Shown here in pieces: positions 49,969 to 58,459 of a DNA stretch of 62,471 nt. Origin of the DNA: Betaproteobacteria bacterium Ga0077527 (lineage in GTDB: Bacteria; Pseudomonadota; Gammaproteobacteria; Burkholderiales; SG8-41); NCBI GenBank assembly GCA_001464815.1, contig LNDW01000012.1:1-62471 (forward strand). The letters are read 5' to 3'. Made by a program: the position numbers and the translations under genes. How positions within the stretch are numbered: position 1 is the first letter of the stretch; every line of letters starts with the position of its first letter. The notes beneath the pieces are model-generated. The model was given only the letters and a program-made list of their open reading frames with translations, did not search any database and had not been told where the DNA came from.

Positions 49969-51674
49969 GTTGCCCTTGCCGGGAGCGTGAAGTGGAAAAC
50001 GCAGCCGGTGCCGGCCGCGGAGAGCAGCCCGATGCTGCCCCCCATCAGCTCGACCAGGTCCTTGGCCAGCGCCAGCCCGAGACCGCTGCCTTCGTGATTC
50101 CTGGTGTTGAAGGCATCGAGCTGCCGGAAGCGGTCAAAAAGCAGTGGCTGGAGCTCTGTGGCGATGCCCGGCCCGGTGTCGCTGACCGTGAAGCGGACGA
50201 ACGATGCCTCGGCTTCGACGCTGATCTCGATACCGCCCTTGTCAGTGAACTTGATGGCGTTATGGATCAGGTTGTTGAGCACCTGCGTCAGCTTGGTGGC
50301 ATCGCAGATCAGCTTTTCCGGCAGGTTCGGTGCGAACCGTGTCTTCAGCGCCAGTCCTTTCTTGTCGGCAAAAGGTTGGTGCAGCGTTGCTGTGCTGCCG
50401 ACAAGGGTTTTCAGGGTCTCCGGCCGCAGTTTAAGTTCCATCTTGCCGGCCTCGATCTTGGCGAGGTCGAGCGTGGCGTTCACCAGCGACAGCAGATGGT
50501 TGCCAGCCTGGTGGATGGTTTCGGCAAACTCGCGGTGTTCCCTGCGTTCGGCGTTGTCCCTCAGGTATTCGGCGAAACCGAGTATGCCGTTGAGCGGGGT
50601 TCGCAGTTCGTGCGACATGCGAGCCAGGAACTCTGATTTCATGCGGCTCGATGACTGGGCTTCGCGTTCGCTGCGGCGCAGTGAATCCTCGACGCGGGCC
50701 TGATTGCGCAGCAGCACCAGCAGTGCTGCGGATGCCAGCAGGATCAGGATGGTAATGGCGCCGCCCATCATGTGCAGAACCGCAATCTGCTTGTTGGCTT
50801 CGTCCAGTATTTCGGATTCCGCCATGCCGACCACCACCACCAGCGGGTAATCGCGCAGCTTGCGATAGCTGTAGACGCGGCGGATGCCATCCACGGTGCT
50901 GGTGCCGATGTACGTGCCCTGCTCGCTGCGCGCCAACTGCTTGAAAAGCTCGGAGTTGCCGATCTCCTGGCCAACCTCGGAGGATATCGAGGAGTGGCGC
51001 GCGCGCACGACGCCGTCGGTGCCAACGAGGGCAGCCACGCCCTGGCCCCCGAATTCAATCGCCTTGTAGAACTGTGTGAAGTAGTTGGGGTCGAGACTGG
51101 CGACGACCACGCCACCGAAGCTGCCGTCCGCCTTGTTGATGCGGCGGGTGAACTGGATCGACCATTTTCCGCTTGATCTGCCGAGGACGGGTTTCGAGAT
51201 GAAGACCTTGTTGCTGTCTTCAGCGACATGCACCTTGAAGTGCTCTCGGTCGCTGATGTTCGAGGGCGGCAGGGGGCGGTTGACTAGCTTGACCCAGCCA
51301 TCCTCGCCGATAACCGCGATCAGGTTGTAGAACTGGTCGAGAAAGGCGCCATCGTCGCTGTACTTGCGCAGATCCAGCCTGGCGCCCTTGGTTTCGTACT
51401 CGCGCTTGACGAACATCGCCGTCTGGTCAAGCACGCGGACCGTACGCTCGCTGTGCTCGCCGAAGGCGCGGGCATAGCTGGCGAGGCTGTTTTTCGCGGC
51501 CTGCAACGATTGCCTGAGCTCGATGTCGGCGTAATAGCGAAGGCCGACCCAAAGGCTCAGGATCAGGAATGCGGCGATACCCACCACCGAATACTCGTGG
51601 TGGTGGTGGGGGGCTGCGGCATGTGCCGGAGCCGATGGCATGGGATCCCCTCCGGGGAATGCGGTGGCGGTCAC
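49965..51674 (-). CDS. Membrane sensor histidine kinase with Cache domain
   Basis: The 569-residue kinase has a membrane helix at about 30-48 and a periplasmic double-Cache sensor at about 50-298 (IAVIGEDGWVKLVN; SNKVFISKPVLGRSSGKWSI; RVYSYRKLRDYPLVVVVGM). A second membrane helix is at about 301-323, then HisKA with His355 in ARMSHELRTPLNGILGF. HATPase follows with NNLIHNAIKFTD, DTGPGIA and GSGLGLALAKDLVELMGG. Cache domains bind small extracellular metabolites; the ligand is unknown. It overlaps both neighbours by 4 bases. Confidence 0.93.
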   Translation of the reverse strand: MTATAFPGGDPMPSAPAHAAAPHHHHEYSVVGIAAFLILSLWVGLRYYADIELRQSLQAAKNSLASYARAFGEHSERTVRVLDQTAMFVKREYETKGARLDLRKYSDDGAFLDQFYNLIAVIGEDGWVKLVNRPLPPSNISDREHFKVHVAEDSNKVFISKPVLGRSSGKWSIQFTRRINKADGSFGGVVVASLDPNYFTQFYKAIEFGGQGVAALVGTDGVVRARHSSISSEVGQEIGNSELFKQLARSEQGTYIGTSTVDGIRRVYSYRKLRDYPLVVVVGMAESEILDEANKQIAVLHMMGGAITILILLASAALLVLLRNQARVEDSLRRSEREAQSSSRMKSEFLARMSHELRTPLNGILGFAEYLRDNAERREHREFAETIHQAGNHLLSLVNATLDLAKIEAGKMELKLRPETLKTLVGSTATLHQPFADKKGLALKTRFAPNLPEKLICDATKLTQVLNNLIHNAIKFTDKGGIEISVEAEASFVRFTVSDTGPGIATELQPLLFDRFRQLDAFNTRNHEGSGLGLALAKDLVELMGGSIGLLSAAGTGCVFHFTLPARAT

Positions 51675-52345
51675 GGGCTGTCCTGTTCCTGACTGGGCAC
51701 GGCCTGTCCGGCATCGCCGGACAGGCCGTGCTGAATGGCGTAGCGGGCGATTTCCACGTTGTTGGCCAGTCCGAGTTTTACGAGCAGGCGGCTGCGGTAG
51801 ACGCTGACGGTTTTGGGGCTGAGCGCCATGGACTCGGCAATCGCCGAAAGTCGCATGCCCGCTGCAATCATGCGGAAGACCTGAAACTCGCGAGCGGTGA
51901 GTTTCTCGTGCGGATGTTCGGAAGATTCCCCGGAGACCGCCGCGGCCAGCGCTTCCGAGACCTCGGCACTGATGAACTTGCGGCCCGAGGCCACGCGCCG
52001 CACCGCTTCCACCAGTTGTTCCGGTGCCGCAGCCTTGTTCAGGTAGCCGGCTGCACCCGCACGCAGTGCCCGCACGGCGTACAGGCTTTCCGGGTGGCTG
52101 CTCAGCACCAGCGCGGCCATGCGCGGCATTTCCCGCCGCAGCAGGGCGATGGACTCGATGCCGTCGCGGCCCGGCATTTCGATGTCGATGAGCAGCACGT
52201 CGCAGGGCCGCGCCTGCAACTGCTGGCGCAGGCTGCCGTAATTCCTGGCATCGACGGCCACCTCGATGTCTTCAGCCTGGCCCAGCAGCAGGGCAAGGCC
52301 GCGGCGGACCAGGTCATGATCATCGCAAAGCGCGACCCGGATCAT
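51671..52345 (-). CDS. LuxR/NarL-family response regulator
   Basis: The 224-residue regulator has a REC domain with phosphoacceptor Asp54 in LLIDIEMPGRDG and Lys104 in GYLNKAAAP. A LuxR-type HTH follows (EKLTAREFQVFRMIAAGMRL, LSPKTVSVYRSRLLVKLGLA). It is the only DNA-binding output of the signalling cassette, so it is the candidate for controlling the pgaA promoter or the cassette itself. It overlaps the hybrid kinase and the Cache kinase genes by 4 bases each. Confidence 0.94.
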   Translation of the reverse strand: MIRVALCDDHDLVRRGLALLLGQAEDIEVAVDARNYGSLRQQLQARPCDVLLIDIEMPGRDGIESIALLRREMPRMAALVLSSHPESLYAVRALRAGAAGYLNKAAAPEQLVEAVRRVASGRKFISAEVSEALAAAVSGESSEHPHEKLTAREFQVFRMIAAGMRLSAIAESMALSPKTVSVYRSRLLVKLGLANNVEIARYAIQHGLSGDAGQAVPSQEQDSP

Positions 52346-55161
52346 TGCGCGGCTTTCTGCGGGCCCGGGCTTGTGCAGCCCTGTATCGCCAGATCAAGGC
52401 GGGCGGTTTCGCCTGACAGCGTGGTACGCATTGCGGCAACTGCGGCAAGCTGCCCGCTGCGGGCCAGCATCTCCATGCGTTCGGCGGCAGCGGCCAGCGG
52501 CACGGCACCGATCATCCGCGCCGCACCCTTGATGCGGTGGGTTGTGCGCACGAGCTGTTCGGTATCGGCGTGGTCCAGGGCCTGATCGAGTGCGGCCATG
52601 TCGCTGGCGTGTTCGCGCAGGAAGTGGCCAAGAATGTCGTCGCGCAGCCCTGGATCGCCCTGGATATAGGGTTCCAGCGCTGCCGGATCAAGTGCGGCGC
52701 TGCCTGTAATGACGGCTTCATCCGGGTTCTGACCTGTCGGGGCCTCGGTTGTACGCTGCAGCCAGCGCGCCATCTTGTCGCCAAGGGATTGCAGCGTGAT
52801 GGGCTTCGGCAGGTAGTCATTCATGCCTGCCTCGAAACAGAGCGCCGCGTCGCTGCCCAGGGCATTGGCCGTGCAGGCGATGATCGGAATCGCTGTTCCC
52901 TTGCCGGCCGCCGCCTCGCGCGCGCGGATTTCCCGGGCAAGCTGGTAGCCGTCCATGTTCGGCATGTGGCAGTCTGTGAGCACCAGGTCGTAGGCGTGCT
53001 CGGCCAGCCGGGCAAGTGCTTCATGGCCGTCGCCGGCCAGCTCGCAGCGATAACCAAGGCGGGAAACCTGGCGCTGCAACAGGATGCGGTTGACCGGATG
53101 GTCCTCGACCACCAGGATCAGTGCCTCAGACGCGGCGTTTGTCAGGATCCGATTTGCCGCTCCGGACACCATCCGCTGTTCGCGGTACTGGCGCATCGCG
53201 TCGAGGTCCGTGACGGGCAGCCGCAGGATGCAGCTGACTTGGGTGCCCTGGCCGGGAACACTGTGCAGTACGGCCGAACCGCCCATCATCTCCGCGAGCC
53301 TGCGGCAGATCGACAGCCCCAGGCCGGTGCCGCCGAGGCGGCGCGCGGCTTCGGATTCCCCCTGAACGAAAGGCCGGAACAGCCTGGCCTGCTGCTCGGG
53401 CGCGATGCCGGGGCCGCTGTCGGTTACGCGGATGCGGATGACATCAAGCGTGGTATTGCCATTCACCCGCGCCAATTCCAGTTTTACCGAGCCGCGCTCG
53501 GTGAACTTGATCGCATTCGACAGCAGGTTGTTGATGATTTGCGAGATGCGCAGCCCGTCACCGACATTGGCGTGACCTTCAAGCAGTGGATCGACCGTGC
53601 AGCTCAGCGACAGGCCTTTGCGTGCCGCCAGCTCCTGGTGCACGGTTACGGCGCTGTCGGCAAGGTGGCGCAGCGAGATCGGTTCCGGCTCGATGCTGAG
53701 CTGGCCGGCTTCGATCTTGGAAAAATCGAGGATGTCGTCGATCAGCCGCAGCAGCGAGGTTGCCGAGCTCCGGGCGAGGGACAGCGATTCGCGCTGTTCC
53801 AGATCGAGCTGGGTCAGTTCCAGCAGTTCGAGCATGCCGAGCACACCGTTCATCGGTGTGCGGATTTCGTGGCTCATGGTGGCAAGAAAGCCGCTCTTGG
53901 CGCGGTTGGCGGCATCAGCTGCTTCCTTGGCCACTTGCAACTGCTGCGCGAGCTTGCGCAGTTCGGTCACATCCACCAGCGCGAACAGGATTTCCTTCGA
54001 GCCGGGAAGCACTGGCCGTGCCGCCGCTGAAACCCAGATCCGGCTGCCGTCACCACGACACAGTTCGAGTTCGCCGTTGAAGCTCTGCTCGCGCGCGAGG
54101 GCTTCGCCGATGCGCGCGCGAGCCTGCTGCCAGGACTCGTTGTTGCAGAACAGGGTGGCTAGGGGCGGCTCGGTGACGCCGCCAAGATCGAACATGCGGT
54201 TCATCGCGGCATTGCAGCGGCCGATGGTCCAGTCGCTGACCACGGCAATCGCGGCCGGCGTGGTGTCGAGCAGGGTGTCGCTCTGCATCAGTGCCAGGCG
54301 CAGCGATTCCTCCATCGTTTTGCGCCGCGTGATGTCGAGGATGGTGCCGCTCATGCGCTGGGCGCGGCCTTCGCCGTCGCGCATGGTGACCTGCCCCCTG
54401 GACAGCACCCAGGCCCAGATGCCGTCGGCGCGGCGCACGCGGAGCTCGGCAACGTAGTCATCCTGGATGCCCTTCACGCATTCGCGGGCCTGCGCGAGGG
54501 TGAGCGGCAGATCATCGGGGTGAACCCGCGCCATCAAGGCCTGCATGGTGGTGCTGGTTTCCCCCTCAGGCTCGCCGATCAGTTGCGGCCAGCGGTCGGA
54601 CAGGTGGACTTCGCCGCTGGCAAGGTCGCAATCCCAGAGCACCAGCCCGGATCCGGCCAGTGCAAGTTCCAGCCGTTCGCGCGAGTGCGCCGAGGCCCGC
54701 TCCGCCGACTTGCGCGCTGAGATGTCGCGCGAGCTGCCGACCGTGCCGATCACCCGGCCGCTGGCGTCGAAGGCGGGCGCCTTGACGATCTCCACCCAGT
54801 ATTCCTCGCCATTGAGGCGGATCGTCGATTCGTAGCGTACCGGTTCGCGGGTTGCCATCACCTGCAAGTCTTCTTCGCGCAGCTGGCGTGCTTTTTCTGC
54901 AGGATAGATGTCAAAGTCGCTGAGACCCACTGCGGCTTCAGGCGGCATGCGATAACGTTCTGCGAACGCGCGGTTGACCATGGTCAGCCGGCTTTCGCAG
55001 TCCTTGATCCACATCACGTCGGGCAGGCTGTCGAGCAGTGCGCGCTGGGCGGCGACCAGCATCTCGCCGGTCTGTGTCGCGGCGGCAGGCCCGTACTGCT
55101 TGGCAGGCGAAACGCCGGTGGAGCGTATGGCGGGTGAGGCGGATCTGGGGTGGGTGACCAT
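52342..55161 (-). CDS. Soluble hybrid histidine kinase: three PAS, HisKA, HATPase, REC, HPt
   Basis: The 939-residue phosphorelay kinase has no membrane helix. Three PAS-type domains span about 35-150, 160-282 and 285-405. HisKA has His431 in LATMSHEIRTPMNGVLGM. HATPase shows NNLLSNAIKFTE, DSGPGIA and GGTGLGLSICRRLAEMMGG. REC has Asp730 in LVLTDCHMPNMDG, and the C-terminal HPt has His875 in TTHRIKGAARMIGA. The layout is like ArcB or BvgS without their periplasmic parts. It is the first gene of the five-gene unit. HPt output could phosphorylate the LuxR, REC or REC-EAL proteins. Confidence 0.94.
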   Translation of the reverse strand: MVTHPRSASPAIRSTGVSPAKQYGPAAATQTGEMLVAAQRALLDSLPDVMWIKDCESRLTMVNRAFAERYRMPPEAAVGLSDFDIYPAEKARQLREEDLQVMATREPVRYESTIRLNGEEYWVEIVKAPAFDASGRVIGTVGSSRDISARKSAERASAHSRERLELALAGSGLVLWDCDLASGEVHLSDRWPQLIGEPEGETSTTMQALMARVHPDDLPLTLAQARECVKGIQDDYVAELRVRRADGIWAWVLSRGQVTMRDGEGRAQRMSGTILDITRRKTMEESLRLALMQSDTLLDTTPAAIAVVSDWTIGRCNAAMNRMFDLGGVTEPPLATLFCNNESWQQARARIGEALAREQSFNGELELCRGDGSRIWVSAAARPVLPGSKEILFALVDVTELRKLAQQLQVAKEAADAANRAKSGFLATMSHEIRTPMNGVLGMLELLELTQLDLEQRESLSLARSSATSLLRLIDDILDFSKIEAGQLSIEPEPISLRHLADSAVTVHQELAARKGLSLSCTVDPLLEGHANVGDGLRISQIINNLLSNAIKFTERGSVKLELARVNGNTTLDVIRIRVTDSGPGIAPEQQARLFRPFVQGESEAARRLGGTGLGLSICRRLAEMMGGSAVLHSVPGQGTQVSCILRLPVTDLDAMRQYREQRMVSGAANRILTNAASEALILVVEDHPVNRILLQRQVSRLGYRCELAGDGHEALARLAEHAYDLVLTDCHMPNMDGYQLAREIRAREAAAGKGTAIPIIACTANALGSDAALCFEAGMNDYLPKPITLQSLGDKMARWLQRTTEAPTGQNPDEAVITGSAALDPAALEPYIQGDPGLRDDILGHFLREHASDMAALDQALDHADTEQLVRTTHRIKGAARMIGAVPLAAAAERMEMLARSGQLAAVAAMRTTLSGETARLDLAIQGCTSPGPQKAAQ

Positions 55162-55201
55162 ATCCCGCAGATTCTAATACGCTCGAAAAATCCGGACATT
55201 C

Positions 55202-55235
55202 CCGGATATGCGGCCATTAGCAGCCGCATATCCGG
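55202..55235. terminator. Perfect 13-bp hairpin between suhB and the hybrid kinase
   Basis: CCGGATATGCGGC (55202-55214), loop CATTAGCA, and GCCGCATATCCGG (55223-55235). On the minus strand a short T-run (GGATTTTTCG) comes 12 bases later. It lies 62 bases after the suhB stop and 41 before the kinase start, so it is either the suhB terminator or a leader structure of the signalling operon. Confidence 0.6.
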
Positions 55236-55297
55236 TTTGCGGGTGCTCCGACGTGAAGTAATGCACGGGAGCCGCCAATTAGACTGACTTCGCGACC

Positions 55298-56104
55298 TCA
55301 GCCGCGCAGGGCAGGGGTGAGGTGTGGCGCGATGAGCGGCAGCAGCTGGGCGAACACTTTCGGATTTCCGGCGACGATGTTGCCGGATTCGAGATAACCC
55401 TCGTTGCCCTGCAGGTTGCCGACCAGGCCACCGGCTTCGGTGATCAGCAGGCTGCCGGCGGCGATGTCCCATTTGCTCAGGCCCAGTTCCCAGAAGGCGT
55501 CGAGGCGTCCGGCGGCGACATAGGCGAGGTCGAGAGAAGCGGCACCGGGGCGACGCAGGCCGGCGCAGTTCCTGATGATGTCGCGCATCATGCCGAGGTA
55601 CTGGTCGAGGTGATCAAGTTCGCGGTACGGGAAGCCGGTGCCGATCAGCGCCGACTGGATGTACGGCCGCTTGCTGACACGTAGTCGCGTTTCGTTGAGG
55701 AAGGCGCCGCGGCCCTTGGTCGCGGTGAACAGGTCGTTGCGGCCCGGGTCATAGATCACGGCCTGGGTGATCACGCCTTTTTGTGCGAGCGCGATCGACA
55801 CCGCGTATTGCGGAAAGCCGTGCAGGAAGTTGGTGGTGCCGTCGAGCGGATCGATGATCCACTGGTATTCGGGGTTGCCGGAGCCACCTGAGGCGCCGGA
55901 CTCCTCTGCTAAAATCGCATGCGCCGGATAGGCCTCGCGCAGCGTGCGGATGATGGCCTGTTCGGCCTCGCGATCGACCTCAGATACATAATCGTTGGCC
56001 GCTTTTTCCTTGACCGCGATGACATCAATGTTGCGGCTGGCGCGGTTGATGATGCCGCCGGCGCGGCGCGCGGCTTTCACCGCGATGTTGAGCATGGGAT
56101 GCAT
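55298..56104 (-). CDS. suhB: Inositol-1-monophosphatase family protein SuhB
   Basis: Mg2+- and Li+-sensitive phosphatase; in E. coli SuhB also joins rRNA antitermination complexes. The 268-residue protein has [11 protein letters not shown], the metal motif [20 protein letters not shown], and the second motif [21 protein letters not shown] at 56104 or 56095 may be used. It is divergent from trmJ, the usual suhB-trmJ arrangement in this group. Confidence 0.95.
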   Translation of the reverse strand: MHPMLNIAVKAARRAGGIINRASRNIDVIAVKEKAANDYVSEVDREAEQAIIRTLREAYPAHAILAEESGASGGSGNPEYQWIIDPLDGTTNFLHGFPQYAVSIALAQKGVITQAVIYDPGRNDLFTATKGRGAFLNETRLRVSKRPYIQSALIGTGFPYRELDHLDQYLGMMRDIIRNCAGLRRPGAASLDLAYVAAGRLDAFWELGLSKWDIAAGSLLITEAGGLVGNLQGNEGYLESGNIVAGNPKVFAQLLPLIAPHLTPALRG

Positions 56105-56214
56105 GATGGGCAGCAGCCTGATTCAGAGAAGGTCTGTGTGGGAAAAAACGGCGTGATCAATAAAGAGCGGGGCGGCACCGCGCAGTGCGATGCTGCGAAC
56201 GGGCGCTATTTTAC

Positions 56215-56964
56215 GTGAACACGCCGGAGGCCCTGAAAAATATTCGCGTGGTGCTCTGCGCCACCGCGCATCCCGGCAATATCGGTTCCGCGGCACGCGC
56301 GATGCGCACGATGGGCATCACTGATCTTGCGCTGGTCAATCCGCAGCGTTATCCCGATCCGCAGACGCAGTGGTTCGCTGCAGGTGCGGTCGATGTGCTG
56401 GAGTCGGCGCGGGTCTGCGCCACGCTTGAAGATGCGCTTGAAGGCGTGTCCTTTGCCGTGGCCTGCAGTGCCCGGCGCCGTGACATCGCGGTGCCGCTCA
56501 CCGATGTGCGTTCGGCGGCGCAGGAGGCGGTGGCCCAGGCGCAGCAGCAGCGAGTGGCGTTTGTGTTCGGCAACGAGACCTCAGGTCTGAGCAATGACGA
56601 AGTCAGCCGCTGCCACCTGCTTGCGAGTATTCCGGTGGATCCTGCGTTCTCATCACTGAATGTCGCCGCTGCGGTGCAGGTGTTCTGTTACGAGCTGCGC
56701 ATGGCCTGTGGTGCGGCGCTGCCTGAAGAACGTCCGCCGCTGCTCGCGGCGATCAATGACGTCGAGGCGTTTTACCGGCATCTCGAAACCACTCTGGTGG
56801 AGATCGGCTTTCTTGATCCGAGGCAGCCGCGCAAGCTGATGCAGCGACTGCGCCGGCTGTTTGGCCGGACGCGATTGCAGGTCGAGGAGGTCAACATTCT
56901 GCGCGGCATTCTCAGCGGTCTGACCCACCCGCAGCCACGGCGCTCCAGCAAGGATGAGAAATAA
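56215..56964 (+). CDS. trmJ: tRNA (cytidine/uridine-32) 2'-O-methyltransferase TrmJ
   Basis: SPOUT methyltransferase modifying position 32 of tRNA. The 249-residue product starts at GTG (VNTPEALKNIRVVLCATAHP) and shows HPGNIGSAARAMRTMGITDL, the knot motifs VAFVFGNETSGLSNDEVSRC and PVDPAFSSLNVAAAVQVFCY, and a helical C-terminal extension. The start is uncertain; GTG at 56185 is in frame but adds a non-conserved MRCCERALFY. No strong ribosome site separates them. Confidence 0.92.
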   Translation: MNTPEALKNIRVVLCATAHPGNIGSAARAMRTMGITDLALVNPQRYPDPQTQWFAAGAVDVLESARVCATLEDALEGVSFAVACSARRRDIAVPLTDVRSAAQEAVAQAQQQRVAFVFGNETSGLSNDEVSRCHLLASIPVDPAFSSLNVAAAVQVFCYELRMACGAALPEERPPLLAAINDVEAFYRHLETTLVEIGFLDPRQPRKLMQRLRRLFGRTRLQVEEVNILRGILSGLTHPQPRRSSKDEK

Positions 56965-56975
56965 GCCATGTAATA

Positions 56976-56995
56976 TATAACCTATTGTTTTTAAA
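56976..56995 (+). repeat. AT-rich recurrent motif, copy 5
   Basis: TATAACCTATTGTTTTTAAA directly follows the trmJ stop and precedes the cysE IscR-like box by 20 bases. It differs from the copy at 57925 at only a few positions. Confidence 0.5.
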
Positions 56996-57014
56996 CATTT
57001 TTATTGGCGCCCCT

Positions 57015-57039
57015 AAAGTTGATTAAAATAGTGGGACTT
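57015..57039 (+). promoter_or_regulatory. IscR type-1-like box upstream of cysE
   Basis: The 25-base site has the core TTGATTAAAATAGTGGG and matches the E. coli type-1 consensus (ATASYYGACTRTWWYAGTCRRSTAT) at about 18 of 25 positions, with both half-sites recognisable. It lies about 85 bases before the cysE ATG. [2Fe-2S]-IscR represses at such sites in E. coli. Confidence 0.55.
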
Positions 57040-57124
57040 AAACTTGAAGTCGGAAGCGTGCATTCAAGGCGGCAGCTCAAAGCGGTCGCGATCGCTGCCG
57101 CAACCACCGACGTTCCGACCGCCC

Positions 57125-57847
57125 ATGTTCGACCGTATCCGCGAAGACATTGCCGTTGTTTTTGAGCGAGATCCCGCCGCGCGCAGCCGCTGGGAGGTGG
57201 TGACCTGTTACCCCGGTTTTCATGCGCTGATCGCGCACCGCCTGTCGCACGGCCTGTGGACCGGCGGGCTGAAGTGGCTGGCACGCTGGGTTGCGCATGG
57301 CGCGCGCTGGCTGACCGGCATCGAGATTCATCCCGGTGCGCGCATCGGGCGGCGCTTTTTCATTGATCACGGCATGGGCGTGGTGATCGGCGAGACCGCG
57401 GAGATCGGTGATGACTGCACCATCTATCACGGTGTCACGCTCGGCGGCACCACCTGGAACAAGGGCAAGCGCCATCCGACGCTGAAGGATGGTGTGGTGA
57501 TCGGTGCCGGCGCGAAGATACTGGGCCCGATCATCATCGGCGAGCAGGCCAAGATCGGCTCCAACGCGGTGGTGGTGAAGGATGTGCCGCCCCGTGCGAC
57601 CGCGATCGGTATTCCGGCGCGGCTGGTCGAGACCCAGGAGGCGAGTGGCCAGTTCGCGGCTTATGCGGTGTCGCGCGACGCCAATGATCCGGTGACGCGG
57701 GCGATGCATGCGCTGATCGACCACAGTGCCGACACCGACAAACGCATCGACCAGATCATTGCCGAGCTGCAGCGCCTCGGCCTGAAGATTGAGGGTGCCG
57801 ATTCGCAGAAACTGGACGCTACCAGCCTCAATCGCATAGTTGACTGA
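57125..57847 (+). CDS. cysE: Serine O-acetyltransferase CysE
   Basis: Acetylates L-serine with acetyl-CoA, the committed step to cysteine. The 240-residue protein has an N-terminal helical part ([20 protein letters not shown]) and a left-handed beta helix of hexapeptides ([40 protein letters not shown]). The tail [20 protein letters not shown] may contact CysK. ATG at 57125 is preferred to the open frame from 57044. It lies directly before the Fe-S operon, so cysteine supply and sulfur mobilisation appear to be linked. Confidence 0.95.
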   Translation: MFDRIREDIAVVFERDPAARSRWEVVTCYPGFHALIAHRLSHGLWTGGLKWLARWVAHGARWLTGIEIHPGARIGRRFFIDHGMGVVIGETAEIGDDCTIYHGVTLGGTTWNKGKRHPTLKDGVVIGAGAKILGPIIIGEQAKIGSNAVVVKDVPPRATAIGIPARLVETQEASGQFAAYAVSRDANDPVTRAMHALIDHSADTDKRIDQIIAELQRLGLKIEGADSQKLDATSLNRIVD

Positions 57848-57866
57848 AATTGTCGGCTTAAATACA

Positions 57867-57891
57867 ATACTTGAGCAAGTTGCTGGGGATT
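57867..57891 (+). promoter_or_regulatory. IscR type-1-like box upstream of iscR
   Basis: The site starts ATACTTGAGCAAG and continues TTGCTGGGGATT. It matches the type-1 IscR consensus at about 16 of 25 positions and shares about 15 positions with the cysE site at 57015. It lies about 75 bases before the iscR ATG and would be the autoregulatory site. Confidence 0.5.
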
Positions 57892-57924
57892 AGCTTTGTT
57901 GTAATGATATTCCCCCAATTATCT

Positions 57925-57944
57925 TATAAGTAATTGTTTTTAAA
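57925..57944 (+). repeat. AT-rich recurrent motif, copy 6
   Basis: TATAAGTAATTGTTTTTAAA lies 20 bases before the iscR ATG, between the IscR-like box and the ribosome site. It is the closest match to the copy at 56976. Confidence 0.5.
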
Positions 57945-57964
57945 TATTATTTTTGAGGTGCACC

Positions 57965-58441
57965 ATGAGACTAACAACCAAAGGCCGCTTTGCAGTAACC
58001 GCGATGGTGGACCTCGGCTTGCGCCACGGCAGTGGTCCGGTGACCCTGGCTGAAATCAGCGGCCGTCAGAAAATCTCGCTGTCCTATCTCGAGCAGTTGT
58101 TCGGAAAGCTGCGCCGCAGGCAGATCGTCGATTCGGTGCGTGGGCCTGGTGGTGGTTACTGCCTTGCCCGCGACATGGCGACGCTGACCGTGTCGGAAAT
58201 CATTCTCGCAGTCGACGAGCCGATTGATGCCACGCAGTGTGGCGGCAAGGAAAACTGCAAGGATGAGGAGAAGTGCCTGACCCACGACTTGTGGGCCAAC
58301 CTTAACCAGCGCATTTTTGATTACCTCGGTTCGGTGACCTTGCGCCAACTGGTGGAGAACCAGCGTGCCAAGGAGGCCGGCATCGCGCCGATGCACGACA
58401 TGCGCCTGGTGGCGCGCCGGCCGAGTGCTGTGGCGGCCTGA
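57965..58441 (+). CDS. iscR: Fe-S cluster assembly regulator IscR
   Basis: Rrf2-family repressor sensing Fe-S status. The 158-residue protein has a winged helix (MRLTTKGRFAVTAMVDLGLR, KISLSYLEQLFGKLRRRQIV, VRGPGGGYCLAR). The [2Fe-2S] ligands are Cys92, Cys98, Cys104 and His107 (QCGGKENCKDEEKCLTHDLW), the same spacing as E. coli IscR. ATG at 57965 has GAGGTG upstream. It is first in the operon and probably autoregulated. Confidence 0.96.
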   Translation: MRLTTKGRFAVTAMVDLGLRHGSGPVTLAEISGRQKISLSYLEQLFGKLRRRQIVDSVRGPGGGYCLARDMATLTVSEIILAVDEPIDATQCGGKENCKDEEKCLTHDLWANLNQRIFDYLGSVTLRQLVENQRAKEAGIAPMHDMRLVARRPSAVAA

Positions 58442-58459
58442 TTACCGGGCAGGCCCGCC

